A stretch of 34,866 nucleotides of DNA. Source: a virus. This document shows positions 7,391-16,083 of the stretch, piece by piece. Numbering within the stretch: the stretch's first letter is position 1; each line of letters starts with the position of its first letter. The position numbers and the translations under genes were made by a program. Below the pieces are notes generated by a model that made no database searches, was not told where the DNA came from, and saw only the letters and a list, made by a program, of their open reading frames with translations. The stretch lies in the IMG/VR virus record IMGVR_UViG_3300021957_000145, positions 1 through 34,866 of that record; one strand, 5' to 3'.

Positions 7391-8202
7391 TAGAGTTGAT
7401 ACCTTGCCATAATTTCAGATGCATTAGTTGGTGCAAATGTGAGGGTTAAAGTTGTTCCACTAATAGAATAATCTGATGTGGGTTTCAAAGCAATACCATT
7501 ATAAAAGATGAATGCACTGTTTGTTGTTGCACCACTTGTAGACAATGTGAATGCAGTCAAAGAACCATTTCCTGTAAACGAGTCGTATTGAAAATCTGTA
7601 CTTCTACGAACTACTCCACGAAGTCCAAAATGTTTTGCTTCAATTTCTGCTCCTGTGTCTGGTGCAGAAGTAAATGTAAGTGTTGTGCCACTTATTGAAT
7701 AGTTTGTACTAGATTTCTGTAGGATACCATCAACAAATACTAAAACTGAGTTTGCATTTGGAGGTGTCTCTGACAGAGTAAAAGCAGTAGCCGAATTGTT
7801 ACCAGTAAACACATCGTTAGTAAAGGAAGTTAAATTTGATGCGAGTTGGTCTGCACCAACTGAACCAGTAGGCGGTTTCATTTGAAATCCACTGACACCT
7901 CTATGAGTTACATAGATTACGGCAGATGCTGCAACCGAACCACTGAATTTTATAATTTTAGGTTGGGAACTCGCATTCTCATGTATTGTGTATGATGAAT
8001 CTGGTTCTTGGATAACATTGTCAAGAACAACCATAACATTTTCTGCATTCGAGCCTGGCACTTCAGCAGACAACTCATAAGAATTAGTATAAGAAATGCC
8101 ACCTACTGTAAGAGTGCCAAGGTTAGAACCAGCAAAATCTTCTTTTTGAAAAGCGGGTGAAACTTGATTTACAAAAGGAACACCAATATAATTATCAGAC
8201 AT
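7390..8202 (-). CDS. Fibre-like protein made of three beta-domain repeats (270 aa)
   Basis: 270 residues consisting almost wholly of three copies of one domain: residues about 40-107 (VMVVLDNVIQEPDSSYTIHE, then VIYVTHRG), 130-193 (ATAFTLSETPPNANSVLVFVDGILQKSSTNYSISG, EIEAKHFG) and 203-270 (LTAFTLSTSGATTNSAFIFYNGIALKPTSDYSISG, EIMARYQL). The N-terminus, MSDNYIGVPFVNQVSPAF, is a variant of the anchor seen in neighbours. The same domain appears singly or doubly in 1634-2560, 4422-5402 and 5762-6379. A repeat-only protein may be a spacer or adaptor segment in a compound fibre. Function is inferred from repeats and context. Confidence 0.72.
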   Translation of the reverse strand: MSDNYIGVPFVNQVSPAFQKEDFAGSNLGTLTVGGISYTNSYELSAEVPGSNAENVMVVLDNVIQEPDSSYTIHENASSQPKIIKFSGSVAASAVIYVTHRGVSGFQMKPPTGSVGADQLASNLTSFTNDVFTGNNSATAFTLSETPPNANSVLVFVDGILQKSSTNYSISGTTLTFTSAPDTGAEIEAKHFGLRGVVRRSTDFQYDSFTGNGSLTAFTLSTSGATTNSAFIFYNGIALKPTSDYSISGTTLTLTFAPTNASEIMARYQL

Positions 8203-8212
8203 TGTTAACCCC

Positions 8213-8557
8213 TTATGTTACATCTTGTAGAATTGATGCAACTACATCAACAGTTGCTGCAGTAGAATATACTTGAACCTTATCGTTTCCATTTAACACA
8301 ATCTTTTGACCTGATACAACTTTCAATGCAGAACCAACTGGCACTGGAGCGTTCTTTACGATGTGAAATGCTGCATTAGCAGAACTGTCACGAATAAGAA
8401 CGGTCACCTGTACAGCAGATGTTCCTGTGTTTGCGATATCAAGTTCGATAAGGATTGAGTTGCAGGCAGAACCATTGTTTGAAGTATATACATCTGTCGG
8501 TGAACCACTGTTTGTGGATACACTCGTTGCAAATGCATTCTTAAAATTATTAGCCAT
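8213..8557 (-). CDS. Small virion protein, beta-sandwich type, copy 2 (114 aa)
   Basis: 114 residues, starting MANNFKNAFATSVSTNSG. Paralogue of 5414-5746, with shared FKNA, AVQVTVLIRDSSANAAFHI and SGQKIVL blocks. Predicted all-beta, no signal peptide, no catalytic motif. A clear T4-type late promoter (TATAAATA at 8582-8589 on the minus strand) lies 25 bases upstream of the ATG, so this gene may head its own late transcript running into the fibre genes to the left. Probably a small structural or fibre-connecting protein. Confidence 0.65.
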   Translation of the reverse strand: MANNFKNAFATSVSTNSGSPTDVYTSNNGSACNSILIELDIANTGTSAVQVTVLIRDSSANAAFHIVKNAPVPVGSALKVVSGQKIVLNGNDKVQVYSTAATVDVVASILQDVT

Positions 8558-8581
8558 TTCTGTTTCTTCCTTTGTTTAATC

Positions 8582-8589
8582 TATTTATA
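8582..8589 (-). promoter_or_regulatory. T4-type late promoter
   Basis: Exact TATAAATA on the minus strand in the gap between 8594-9292 and 8213-8557, 25 bases before the downstream ATG. T4 gp55-directed late promoters consist of this element alone, without a -35 box. Confidence 0.7.
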
Positions 8590-8593
8590 ATGA

Positions 8594-9292
8594 TTACCCT
8601 AACGCAACGGCAAGAGCAATCCCAAATCCTTCAGTTGCAATTGGGCCACCCACTGTTGGGAAAGTCAATTGCACATCGTTTTCATCTTCAATATAACCTG
8701 TTAGATACAAGTTTCTCCACTCTTTTGCATTTGCACCCAAATCATATGTATTCGTATCATTTGGAATGAGGTGTGATGTGAAGTCTGCATTGATAGTAAC
8801 ACTGTCTGTGTTTCCATCACCAAGAGTTATATTTCCATCAGCAGTTATGTTACCAGATGCATGAAGGTTTCCAGTTACTTGAACGCCGTTTGTATCTGTT
8901 GCAAGTTTTGTACTTCCATTAAATTGTAAGTTAACTCCAGTAACACCATTTGCAGTAATATCACTAGTAGAGGTAATAGATAAATCGCCTGTACCATCAT
9001 GAGAAATTACACTGTTTGTGTTATCGTGGTATAGATGTAAATCATCATTTGTACCAAATTTAATTCTTTCATTACCTACACCTGTAGAGTCGTCAAAGTT
9101 AATTACGTTAGCATTTAAGACAGTTGATAAACCATCCTCAATCTCTTTAATAGCTTCAATAACATCACTAACAGACGTTCCGTTGATGGACGATGGCAAG
9201 TTCGAAATATCACCCACATCTACTGCGAGTTCATTGAATTCTACTCTCCACTGTTCAAAGGTGAATGATGCTGGTGTGTTTCTATCTGACAT
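8594..9292 (-). CDS. Tail fibre / structural protein, DDLHLYHD type (232 aa)
   Basis: 232 residues. It starts MSDRNTPASFTFEQWRVEFNELAVDVGD, a helical head common to fibre proteins that attach at the baseplate of T4-like marine phages. Residues about 75-105 contain IKFGTNDDLHLYHDNTNSVI, a motif typical of these phages, then ISHDGTGDLSI and a GNLHASGNITADGNITLGDGN shaft, then IPNDTNTYDLGANAKEWRNLYLTGYI. It ends IALAVALG. It lies immediately before the coiled-coil gene 9292-9516 in the order common to cyanophage-like genomes. Likely a short structural fibre; specific receptor unknown. Confidence 0.72.
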   Translation of the reverse strand: MSDRNTPASFTFEQWRVEFNELAVDVGDISNLPSSINGTSVSDVIEAIKEIEDGLSTVLNANVINFDDSTGVGNERIKFGTNDDLHLYHDNTNSVISHDGTGDLSITSTSDITANGVTGVNLQFNGSTKLATDTNGVQVTGNLHASGNITADGNITLGDGNTDSVTINADFTSHLIPNDTNTYDLGANAKEWRNLYLTGYIEDENDVQLTFPTVGGPIATEGFGIALAVALG

Positions 9293-9516
9293 TAGTTCTT
9301 ATCCATCATTTGCATTAATAGAGATTTTATTTCGTGCATCTCTGACTTTATAGTATTTATCTCTCTTACAGTATCCCTTAATGTATCTTTTTCACTTTTT
9401 CTCTGCATTGCAGATTGCATATAAGATTCGTAAGTTGTACGAGAGGTACTAATAATAGCCTTACTATTAGCATCTCTCTCTAGTCCACTGTGTCCTTCTA
9501 CTTTTAATCTATCCAT
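9292..9516 (-). CDS. Small coiled-coil structural protein (74 aa)
   Basis: 74 residues: MDRLKVEGHSGLERDANSKAI, then a long charged helix (RKSEKDTLRDTVREINTIKS, EMHEIKSLLMQMM) that looks like a coiled coil. The MDRLKVEGHSxLxRD start is seen in small proteins next to the DUF4815 gene in marine T4-like phages. Its ATG overlaps the stop of the giant gene 9516-16061 by one base and its own stop overlaps the start of 8594-9292, so all three are probably translated together. Function unknown; a trimeric connector is possible. Confidence 0.65.
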   Translation of the reverse strand: MDRLKVEGHSGLERDANSKAIISTSRTTYESYMQSAMQRKSEKDTLRDTVREINTIKSEMHEIKSLLMQMMDKN

Positions 9517-12500
9517 TATAATGCCAACGCAATAATTCTAAGGTTCTTAATCCTTGGAACTTCTATAGTTGAAGTCGATTTAAATTCAATTTTAACTGCA
9601 GCAGTTGAGTAAGAATTTAAACCAGAAATAGTATATTCTCTTTCTCTAAACAACTGTGGGTTCTCATCTGGTACATCAACAACATCTGGTGTTCCTAGAA
9701 CATAAGGAATTGTATCAAAATCTCTTACATCACCCTCTTCAATAATCTTATAGTATACATCAATTAAACATGGGTCAGGCCTGTTACCTTCAAACAAAAT
9801 CTTCAGTGCAGTAGCAGGGTTATCTAAACTAAATCTCTTAGTGATATAGTTTGATGCGTTCACTGTTCCTGTAGGAGCAATACCATCTAGATATCTTTCG
9901 TGTTGTGTAATCACAGCAGCACTTGTAGTTTCATTTGTTGGAGCCGTTGTTAATCCAACTGTTGCACCATCAGAAGAAATACTTGCAATCGTAAAAGATG
10001 TATTATTATTTGAAGTACTTGTGATAGTAATATCTTTACCAATATCCAGTGTTAAAAACTCAGCCTTAACTCCAGCAACACTAGTGGACATAGTTTTATT
10101 AGTTGCACTAAACACTATAGAACCTGTTGCATTAGAAGCAACCCTATCATCCAATGCAGTACTATTGTAAGAACTTCTAGAATAGTTAGATATTCTATTA
10201 GAAGTTAAACACAATGACACACGTTCTGAATCTAATACTGGTGTTAAGAATGATGAAGTCGTTGACATATTACAAACAACATTCGCAGATGTACCAGAAA
10301 TAATATTATTAGTTCTGCCACCATTCAAACTTGTGTTTTGATTTTCTTCAGAAAAGACAACTTCTCTTTCTGTAGGATAGTAGTTTGAGTTTTCAGAAAT
10401 AAATGTTGTTGCATTTTTTGAATACCCAACATCCGTTCCTGTCCAACGATACTGAATATCTGTGCCAGGAATTTTAACTTGTGATACTGATAACTGTACA
10501 ACATCTGCAGCAATATTTCTAGAAGCTAGAATATTAGAACCACCCACAAAGTCGTGAGTAAGACTTGCAACTGTACCACCTACAATATCTGAGTTAGCAA
10601 CAGTAATAGTGTAACTATCAATATCTGCATTATTTACTGTGTGAGTTGCATTAAAGAATTCTGAGTCAATCCCAATAGTAGAACTATTAGCACCATAAAC
10701 TCCGTCACTAACACCAATAATATTAACTCTATCGTTAGTTTTAAATCCATGATTTTTCTGAAGAACACGAATCTCTGTTGAGTTTGTATTTACTTCAAAT
10801 GGATTAGTTTGTAGTTTTTGTTTGGAAACTTTATCATTAACAAATGTTGGAGTACCAATAACCGCAGCGTTGAAATTTGCACGATATAAAGTAAACTTAA
10901 CATCACGATACTGATGTGGTGTCCATACAGAACCATTCTGAGATAAGAACAACGTACCTGTTAATGGGTTTGAAGAAATCAAACGTCCATCAGCAAGATT
11001 TGTAGCACCAACTTCTGAGAAGAATACTCTACAGCCAGGTTCATCAACCTTCACAAGGAATGCATATTCAATGTCATCCTTGAGGTATACAGGGGAGTCA
11101 AATTCAAATGTTGTTGCAACAGAACCATCATCAGACACATTAATGTCTTCAACCTGTAGTATTTTTTGTGCGATAATTTTATTAGATGGGTGTCCATCAA
11201 TAGTATCTGTTAACTGAACATAAACAGGTCGTGTACCAGCTGTCTGGAAGAACAAGTCTAGTTTAGTTACGAATGCACCCTCTTCACCCTTGTTGATAAA
11301 TGTTTGTCCAAGAGGATCATGTCCACGGCCGCCGCCACCTCTTTGGGGTGGTGGTGGTGGTGGAGGAGGATCGGCAACAAATCTACTTCCAATTACCCTT
11401 GAAGATGTGTTCACACCACTACGAAGTGTTCTATTAACATTTCTATTTTGTTGTCTACGGTCACGAACAAACTCAGCCTTTCTTACATTAAGAATGGTTT
11501 GTTCTCTTTCTTCAGCAATACCTGTAGCACTATAAATCTTTTCTGCCTGAGATGTAAATGCACCCTTTTCAGTACTAGCATTTACATTATCAATAACTTT
11601 GAATATGCGTTCTCCAGTTCTGAAACGAAGAGATTCAGTATTAGGAATGTAGAAAACTCCAACCATATTGCCGAGATGATCTGAAACCAAATCACTTGCA
11701 TCAGTTTTTACTGTAGGATTGGTTGTGGTTGATGTGCTACCGTTAATTCCCACAACAGTTACTTGGTTAATTCCACCAGACTTTCTGTTAAGAGTTCCTG
11801 TAAGAACATCACTTACACTAAAACCGTTTATGATATTTACAAGAGAAAGTTGTCTATTATTACCACCATCTTCTGTAACTGTTTGTTTAGATACATGTGC
11901 AGAGGCTTGTAATCTCTGACAAGAACCACCACTTGTATACGAACTAATAGTTCCAAGAGCAGAACCATCAATCTCTGTGATTGTAAATGTATTACCAGAA
12001 ACGGAAGTTACTAGATAATTATTTTTTCTAGAATTTCTATAGTTAAGTCTAGTAGAACCACCAATACCACTTAGTCTTACATGATGGCCAGGACGAATGC
12101 CTGATGTACTTGCAACAGTTATAGTTGCAACAGTAGAACTATTTTTAACAATACCAGAAATAGAACTTGCACTTTGAGTTTGGTTTCTAATAATATCACC
12201 AAAGTTAAATGCCTGTACAGAGTCTTCTGATACAGGGTCAATACGCCCAGAATCTGTTGAACCTGATGAACCAGGCGATTGAATACTAAATGGGTCTAGT
12301 GCAATGTTTGAACCTGATACTTCAAATAAATCGGCAGGGCGACAAAGAGTTGTAACTGTTTCGTTATCAAAGAAAGCATGAAGTTTTGTTTTAGGTTTCA
12401 AGTTTCCAATAACGAATGAAATTGGACGAGCTCTCATAAACGGTATCATAGAAATATTTGTAATTCTATCACCAAGATTATTTGATTCAACACTTGATTG

Positions 12501-15500
12501 AAGTTGAGTTCTAATACCAGAACGAACTTGTCCTACTTGTTGTGAGAACACTTGTCTACTTCTAGTTGTTTGTGTTGTGGTGAAATTGAAGCCGCCAGCA
12601 ACTCTTCCAGCAACTGTACTATTTGTTCTACTTAATATATCTGTACCAACTTGGCGTCTACGTCCATACCAGTTGTCTTGCCAGTTATTCCAAACTGTTC
12701 CTGTAACACCAGATGCATCTGCAAGTTCACGAATAACATCAAAGTTATTATCGTCATTAACAACCACATCCGGCCTACGAGTTACATCGTTCCAATCATC
12801 TGAATATGGGACAAGTTTAACCTCACCAGTAAATGCAGCAACCTTATATGGATTTGTATCAAAACTGTCTGATGCATATGGATTATTAATATGACTTACA
12901 TGTGTGTATGGAAGTGTGATAATACCATCTTGGTGCATCACATAGTTTGCACTCGTTCTTGTAGTATCATTATCACCAGATTCAATCATACTAACATTAT
13001 CGGTAAATGCCATTGGACGAGCTTCACGTTCTGTCATATCAACTGCAAGTTTATAGTCTGGGTTTTTAATATCACCAATAATGTGGCCAGTAAAGTTGTC
13101 TACGACAAAACCATTCTTTAGTCTATCAAAACCAGCAGAGTCTTTGATAACAAGATCAGCAGTTTCTTTTTCTAGAAGATTGAGTGAAGTATAATATTCT
13201 AAGTTTGAAATTCTCTTATCAAGTTTTCCAATATCACGCATCGTATATCTACGATTGTCCATCTTCTTAACCAAAATCTCATTCAGACTTACAACATATG
13301 GTTCATAAGTTACTTCAAATAAAACCATACCATTATCTGGTTGTTGAGGGATAACAGGGTCTAAAGCTGGTACACCTTTAATAATATCAAATTCGCCAAG
13401 TCTGTCCATGAATATCAAATCTTTTCTCGCAAGGAAATAAGAGAAGTCAGCTTCCATTGTTGTACCAATAGCAGGAAGTTCTGCGAGACTAGCAGATGCG
13501 TTTGTAAAGTTCACACCAGTATCATCAATACGAGGGCGGAAATCCACACAATCTCGTAGTTCATAAAAGTTACCATCGCCATTAGCAGAAGTGTAAGTTG
13601 GAATATTCACATAGGTAACAACACCATCATAGGAGTCTACGGAGAAATAATCTCCAGCAGTATGATTAAAATAATCGAAAGTAATACGCAAAGAACCAGT
13701 TGGAGCTGGTTGACCAGATTTCAATTTAACTCTTGCAAGATCATAGAATGCATCTCTTTGTCCATTGTCAAAGTCATATCTATCTGTGATATCAATTGCA
13801 TTTGAAGCAGAGTATGAACCATAACCACCAACTGACATTGAAACAGATTTGAGGACGTATCCATCAGATTTGCCTAATGTAATTTCTGTGTTCTGTACTG
13901 AACTCTGCCCTGTTATATCTATTGTGGCATCACTAACAAGTGTCTTAGATTTCTCTGTAGCATCATTTGCACTCTTACGAATTGATGCAATGAAATTTAC
14001 AGTGTCACCATCTGTACAAGGACTATTAGAAAGTGAATTCAATCCACTAATAGTAATAGTTCTGTCAGAAGAACTTAAAGATAAATTGCCTGAAGTAATA
14101 TCTAGAATATCTCCAGCACTTCTTGAAGATCCACCAGTTGCCGTATTAATAGTTAAAACAAAGTTCTGTAAGTTTGCAGTAGATAAGAATGTCTCTTCTG
14201 CACCAGCCACTGTGAACTGGATTGAACCACTACTAACTGTATCAGCAGCAAACTTTCTTCTTACTGTATATGCAGTAGATTTTTCGTTGTCTGGGTTTGA
14301 AGTAGAGTCACCACGAAGTTTTCTAACTCTAAAGAAGTTAGTTGGAAATACAAGTAACTTTTGATCTGGACGAACTAGAGTAGATGAAAATCTTTTAATA
14401 CCACCATTCGTTACAGTAGCCGAAGCGTTTCCTGTTAATGTTAGTGATGTGTTTGAAGTCGGAGTAGACGCTACACGACCAATTAATATATCATTTAGAT
14501 ATATTACATCACCAGCAACAAGTTGTTGGGCAAACAAAGAACCACTCGTACCAGTTACGGTTGTACTACCAGAAGACGATGTTGCAGTTCCCGATAGAGA
14601 TACAAAATTAGGACTTACGTTTGCAGAAAAAGTATTACCAGAATTTTCAAAGTGTTTAACATCTCTTTCAAAATCTATACCATCATTTAAGTTTATATCA
14701 AACAATCCAAGTTTGAATTTTGTTTCAGAAAGCGTTCCTGTGAAATCACCATCATGTAATATGAAAGAACGAACTCTTGCAGTACCAACTATACTACCAG
14801 AACCAGCAACTCCTAATACATCATTGTACAAATTAATTGGTTCAAACTCATCAATCTCTGGAGAACCAGTAACATTTGTTACGAGAACATAATTACCAAT
14901 AGGAGTTTGAATTGGTTTGTCAGTTACACGAGCAAAGTCTCTTGGTTTATCAGATTTAACAAACTGTGAAGTTATTGTCTCAAGTTCATATCCATCAACG
15001 TATGCTTTTCCTGGCTCAATTGCAAATACTACTTTATCAACATCACCACCATTAGATAGAGGATAGATACCACGATTAGTTCCATCGTTCAAATGTTCAC
15101 GAGTCTCTAATTGATATGGACGAACCTCATAACTTCCACTCTCGTCCATTGTTCTACGAGCAAGAGTATGTTCAAGTTCACTATAGTCTGCATACTTTTT
15201 AAACTGTTCAATTACACCACCATTCACACGAGCAAGTTCTAAGAAGTTTGTATCGTCTGTTGCTGCAAGTGTTTTCTTAGTCAGAGTGAGATTGATTTTA
15301 AATCTATGAGCGCCAGGGGCATTAGTGTTTGATGTACCTGTTGCATTATCTAATAGAGAACTATCTTCTTCTGGTGTTACAAAACTTTCTGTAATTGTCC
15401 AACCCATTCTGTAAGAAGGAGTTGAAGAATATTTGTCAAGAAGAATAACTTGTTCAGTGTTTTCTACAAAGAAACCGTTTACAAAATATACACCAGCATG

Positions 15501-16061
15501 TACCAACATAGCAGAGCCAGTTCCAACAGGACTACCAGTTCCTTGAATCTGAGAACCATATTCTATGGTTTGATTGGTTGTGAGTAATGGATTTTTAACA
15601 GTTGTATTATCTGCATTTGTAGAAAGGATAGTTTCTCCAGCTGCAAAAACTTTTGTCTCTCCATCTGTACCAGAGTTTTCATATTTAATGTAAAGAGTGA
15701 TAGGGTCGTCATCTGTTGATGGGACTGTACCAATTACTTTTGCCTGAACGCCTGTTGTTTGTCCAGTAATAATTTTGTCTTTAAAGTTTGTTCTATAAAC
15801 TTCTACGTCCTGTGCATTGTAAATCGATTCAAGTTTAAGATAATGATATTCCATGTCAATGTTGATATCGCCAGGGATAACCATTGAACCTTGCTCAAAA
15901 ATGTGTTCACCAAAGTTATTAATTTGTCTTTGGATGAGAGTTTGTAACTGTGTAAGTTCTCTTGCCTGAACTGAATAGCCGGGACGGAACATAACACGAT
16001 GGAAGTTCTTAGTCTTGTCAAAATCGTCATAGTATGGGTTTACATTAAAGTTGGTAGCCAT
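9516..16061 (-). CDS. Giant DUF4815 baseplate/fibre structural protein (2181 aa)
   Basis: 2181 residues, the largest gene here. The N-terminus has the DUF4815 hallmark FNVNPYYDDFDKTKNFHRVMF, followed by GYSVQARELTQLQTLIQRQI and FGEHIFEQGSMVIPG. The middle carries many Ser/Thr/Gly-rich beta segments (TATSSSGSTTVTGTSGS and similar). Residues about 1560-1580 form a linker with eight consecutive Pro, then QRGGGGRGHDPLGQTF. After it come strands ending in a C-terminal domain with NPQLFREREYTISGLNSY. DUF4815 proteins are structural proteins beside gp8 in marine T4-like phages, where T4 has gp9-gp12; a baseplate-to-fibre connector is the likely role. Most known relatives are, to my knowledge, shorter. 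No enzymatic motif is visible. Confidence 0.85.
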   Translation of the reverse strand: MATNFNVNPYYDDFDKTKNFHRVMFRPGYSVQARELTQLQTLIQRQINNFGEHIFEQGSMVIPGDINIDMEYHYLKLESIYNAQDVEVYRTNFKDKIITGQTTGVQAKVIGTVPSTDDDPITLYIKYENSGTDGETKVFAAGETILSTNADNTTVKNPLLTTNQTIEYGSQIQGTGSPVGTGSAMLVHAGVYFVNGFFVENTEQVILLDKYSSTPSYRMGWTITESFVTPEEDSSLLDNATGTSNTNAPGAHRFKINLTLTKKTLAATDDTNFLELARVNGGVIEQFKKYADYSELEHTLARRTMDESGSYEVRPYQLETREHLNDGTNRGIYPLSNGGDVDKVVFAIEPGKAYVDGYELETITSQFVKSDKPRDFARVTDKPIQTPIGNYVLVTNVTGSPEIDEFEPINLYNDVLGVAGSGSIVGTARVRSFILHDGDFTGTLSETKFKLGLFDINLNDGIDFERDVKHFENSGNTFSANVSPNFVSLSGTATSSSGSTTVTGTSGSLFAQQLVAGDVIYLNDILIGRVASTPTSNTSLTLTGNASATVTNGGIKRFSSTLVRPDQKLLVFPTNFFRVRKLRGDSTSNPDNEKSTAYTVRRKFAADTVSSGSIQFTVAGAEETFLSTANLQNFVLTINTATGGSSRSAGDILDITSGNLSLSSSDRTITISGLNSLSNSPCTDGDTVNFIASIRKSANDATEKSKTLVSDATIDITGQSSVQNTEITLGKSDGYVLKSVSMSVGGYGSYSASNAIDITDRYDFDNGQRDAFYDLARVKLKSGQPAPTGSLRITFDYFNHTAGDYFSVDSYDGVVTYVNIPTYTSANGDGNFYELRDCVDFRPRIDDTGVNFTNASASLAELPAIGTTMEADFSYFLARKDLIFMDRLGEFDIIKGVPALDPVIPQQPDNGMVLFEVTYEPYVVSLNEILVKKMDNRRYTMRDIGKLDKRISNLEYYTSLNLLEKETADLVIKDSAGFDRLKNGFVVDNFTGHIIGDIKNPDYKLAVDMTEREARPMAFTDNVSMIESGDNDTTRTSANYVMHQDGIITLPYTHVSHINNPYASDSFDTNPYKVAAFTGEVKLVPYSDDWNDVTRRPDVVVNDDNNFDVIRELADASGVTGTVWNNWQDNWYGRRRQVGTDILSRTNSTVAGRVAGGFNFTTTQTTRSRQVFSQQVGQVRSGIRTQLQSSVESNNLGDRITNISMIPFMRARPISFVIGNLKPKTKLHAFFDNETVTTLCRPADLFEVSGSNIALDPFSIQSPGSSGSTDSGRIDPVSEDSVQAFNFGDIIRNQTQSASSISGIVKNSSTVATITVASTSGIRPGHHVRLSGIGGSTRLNYRNSRKNNYLVTSVSGNTFTITEIDGSALGTISSYTSGGSCQRLQASAHVSKQTVTEDGGNNRQLSLVNIINGFSVSDVLTGTLNRKSGGINQVTVVGINGSTSTTTNPTVKTDASDLVSDHLGNMVGVFYIPNTESLRFRTGERIFKVIDNVNASTEKGAFTSQAEKIYSATGIAEEREQTILNVRKAEFVRDRRQQNRNVNRTLRSGVNTSSRVIGSRFVADPPPPPPPPQRGGGGRGHDPLGQTFINKGEEGAFVTKLDLFFQTAGTRPVYVQLTDTIDGHPSNKIIAQKILQVEDINVSDDGSVATTFEFDSPVYLKDDIEYAFLVKVDEPGCRVFFSEVGATNLADGRLISSNPLTGTLFLSQNGSVWTPHQYRDVKFTLYRANFNAAVIGTPTFVNDKVSKQKLQTNPFEVNTNSTEIRVLQKNHGFKTNDRVNIIGVSDGVYGANSSTIGIDSEFFNATHTVNNADIDSYTITVANSDIVGGTVASLTHDFVGGSNILASRNIAADVVQLSVSQVKIPGTDIQYRWTGTDVGYSKNATTFISENSNYYPTEREVVFSEENQNTSLNGGRTNNIISGTSANVVCNMSTTSSFLTPVLDSERVSLCLTSNRISNYSRSSYNSTALDDRVASNATGSIVFSATNKTMSTSVAGVKAEFLTLDIGKDITITSTSNNNTSFTIASISSDGATVGLTTAPTNETTSAAVITQHERYLDGIAPTGTVNASNYITKRFSLDNPATALKILFEGNRPDPCLIDVYYKIIEEGDVRDFDTIPYVLGTPDVVDVPDENPQLFREREYTISGLNSYSTAAVKIEFKSTSTIEVPRIKNLRIIALAL

Positions 16062-16083
16062 TTATTTCACATTCCTGTTATGA

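Noticed and set aside
12577-14892. Several plus-strand open frames of 100-171 residues
   Set aside because: They lie opposite the continuous 2181-residue DUF4815 frame and have the odd composition of antisense shadows.
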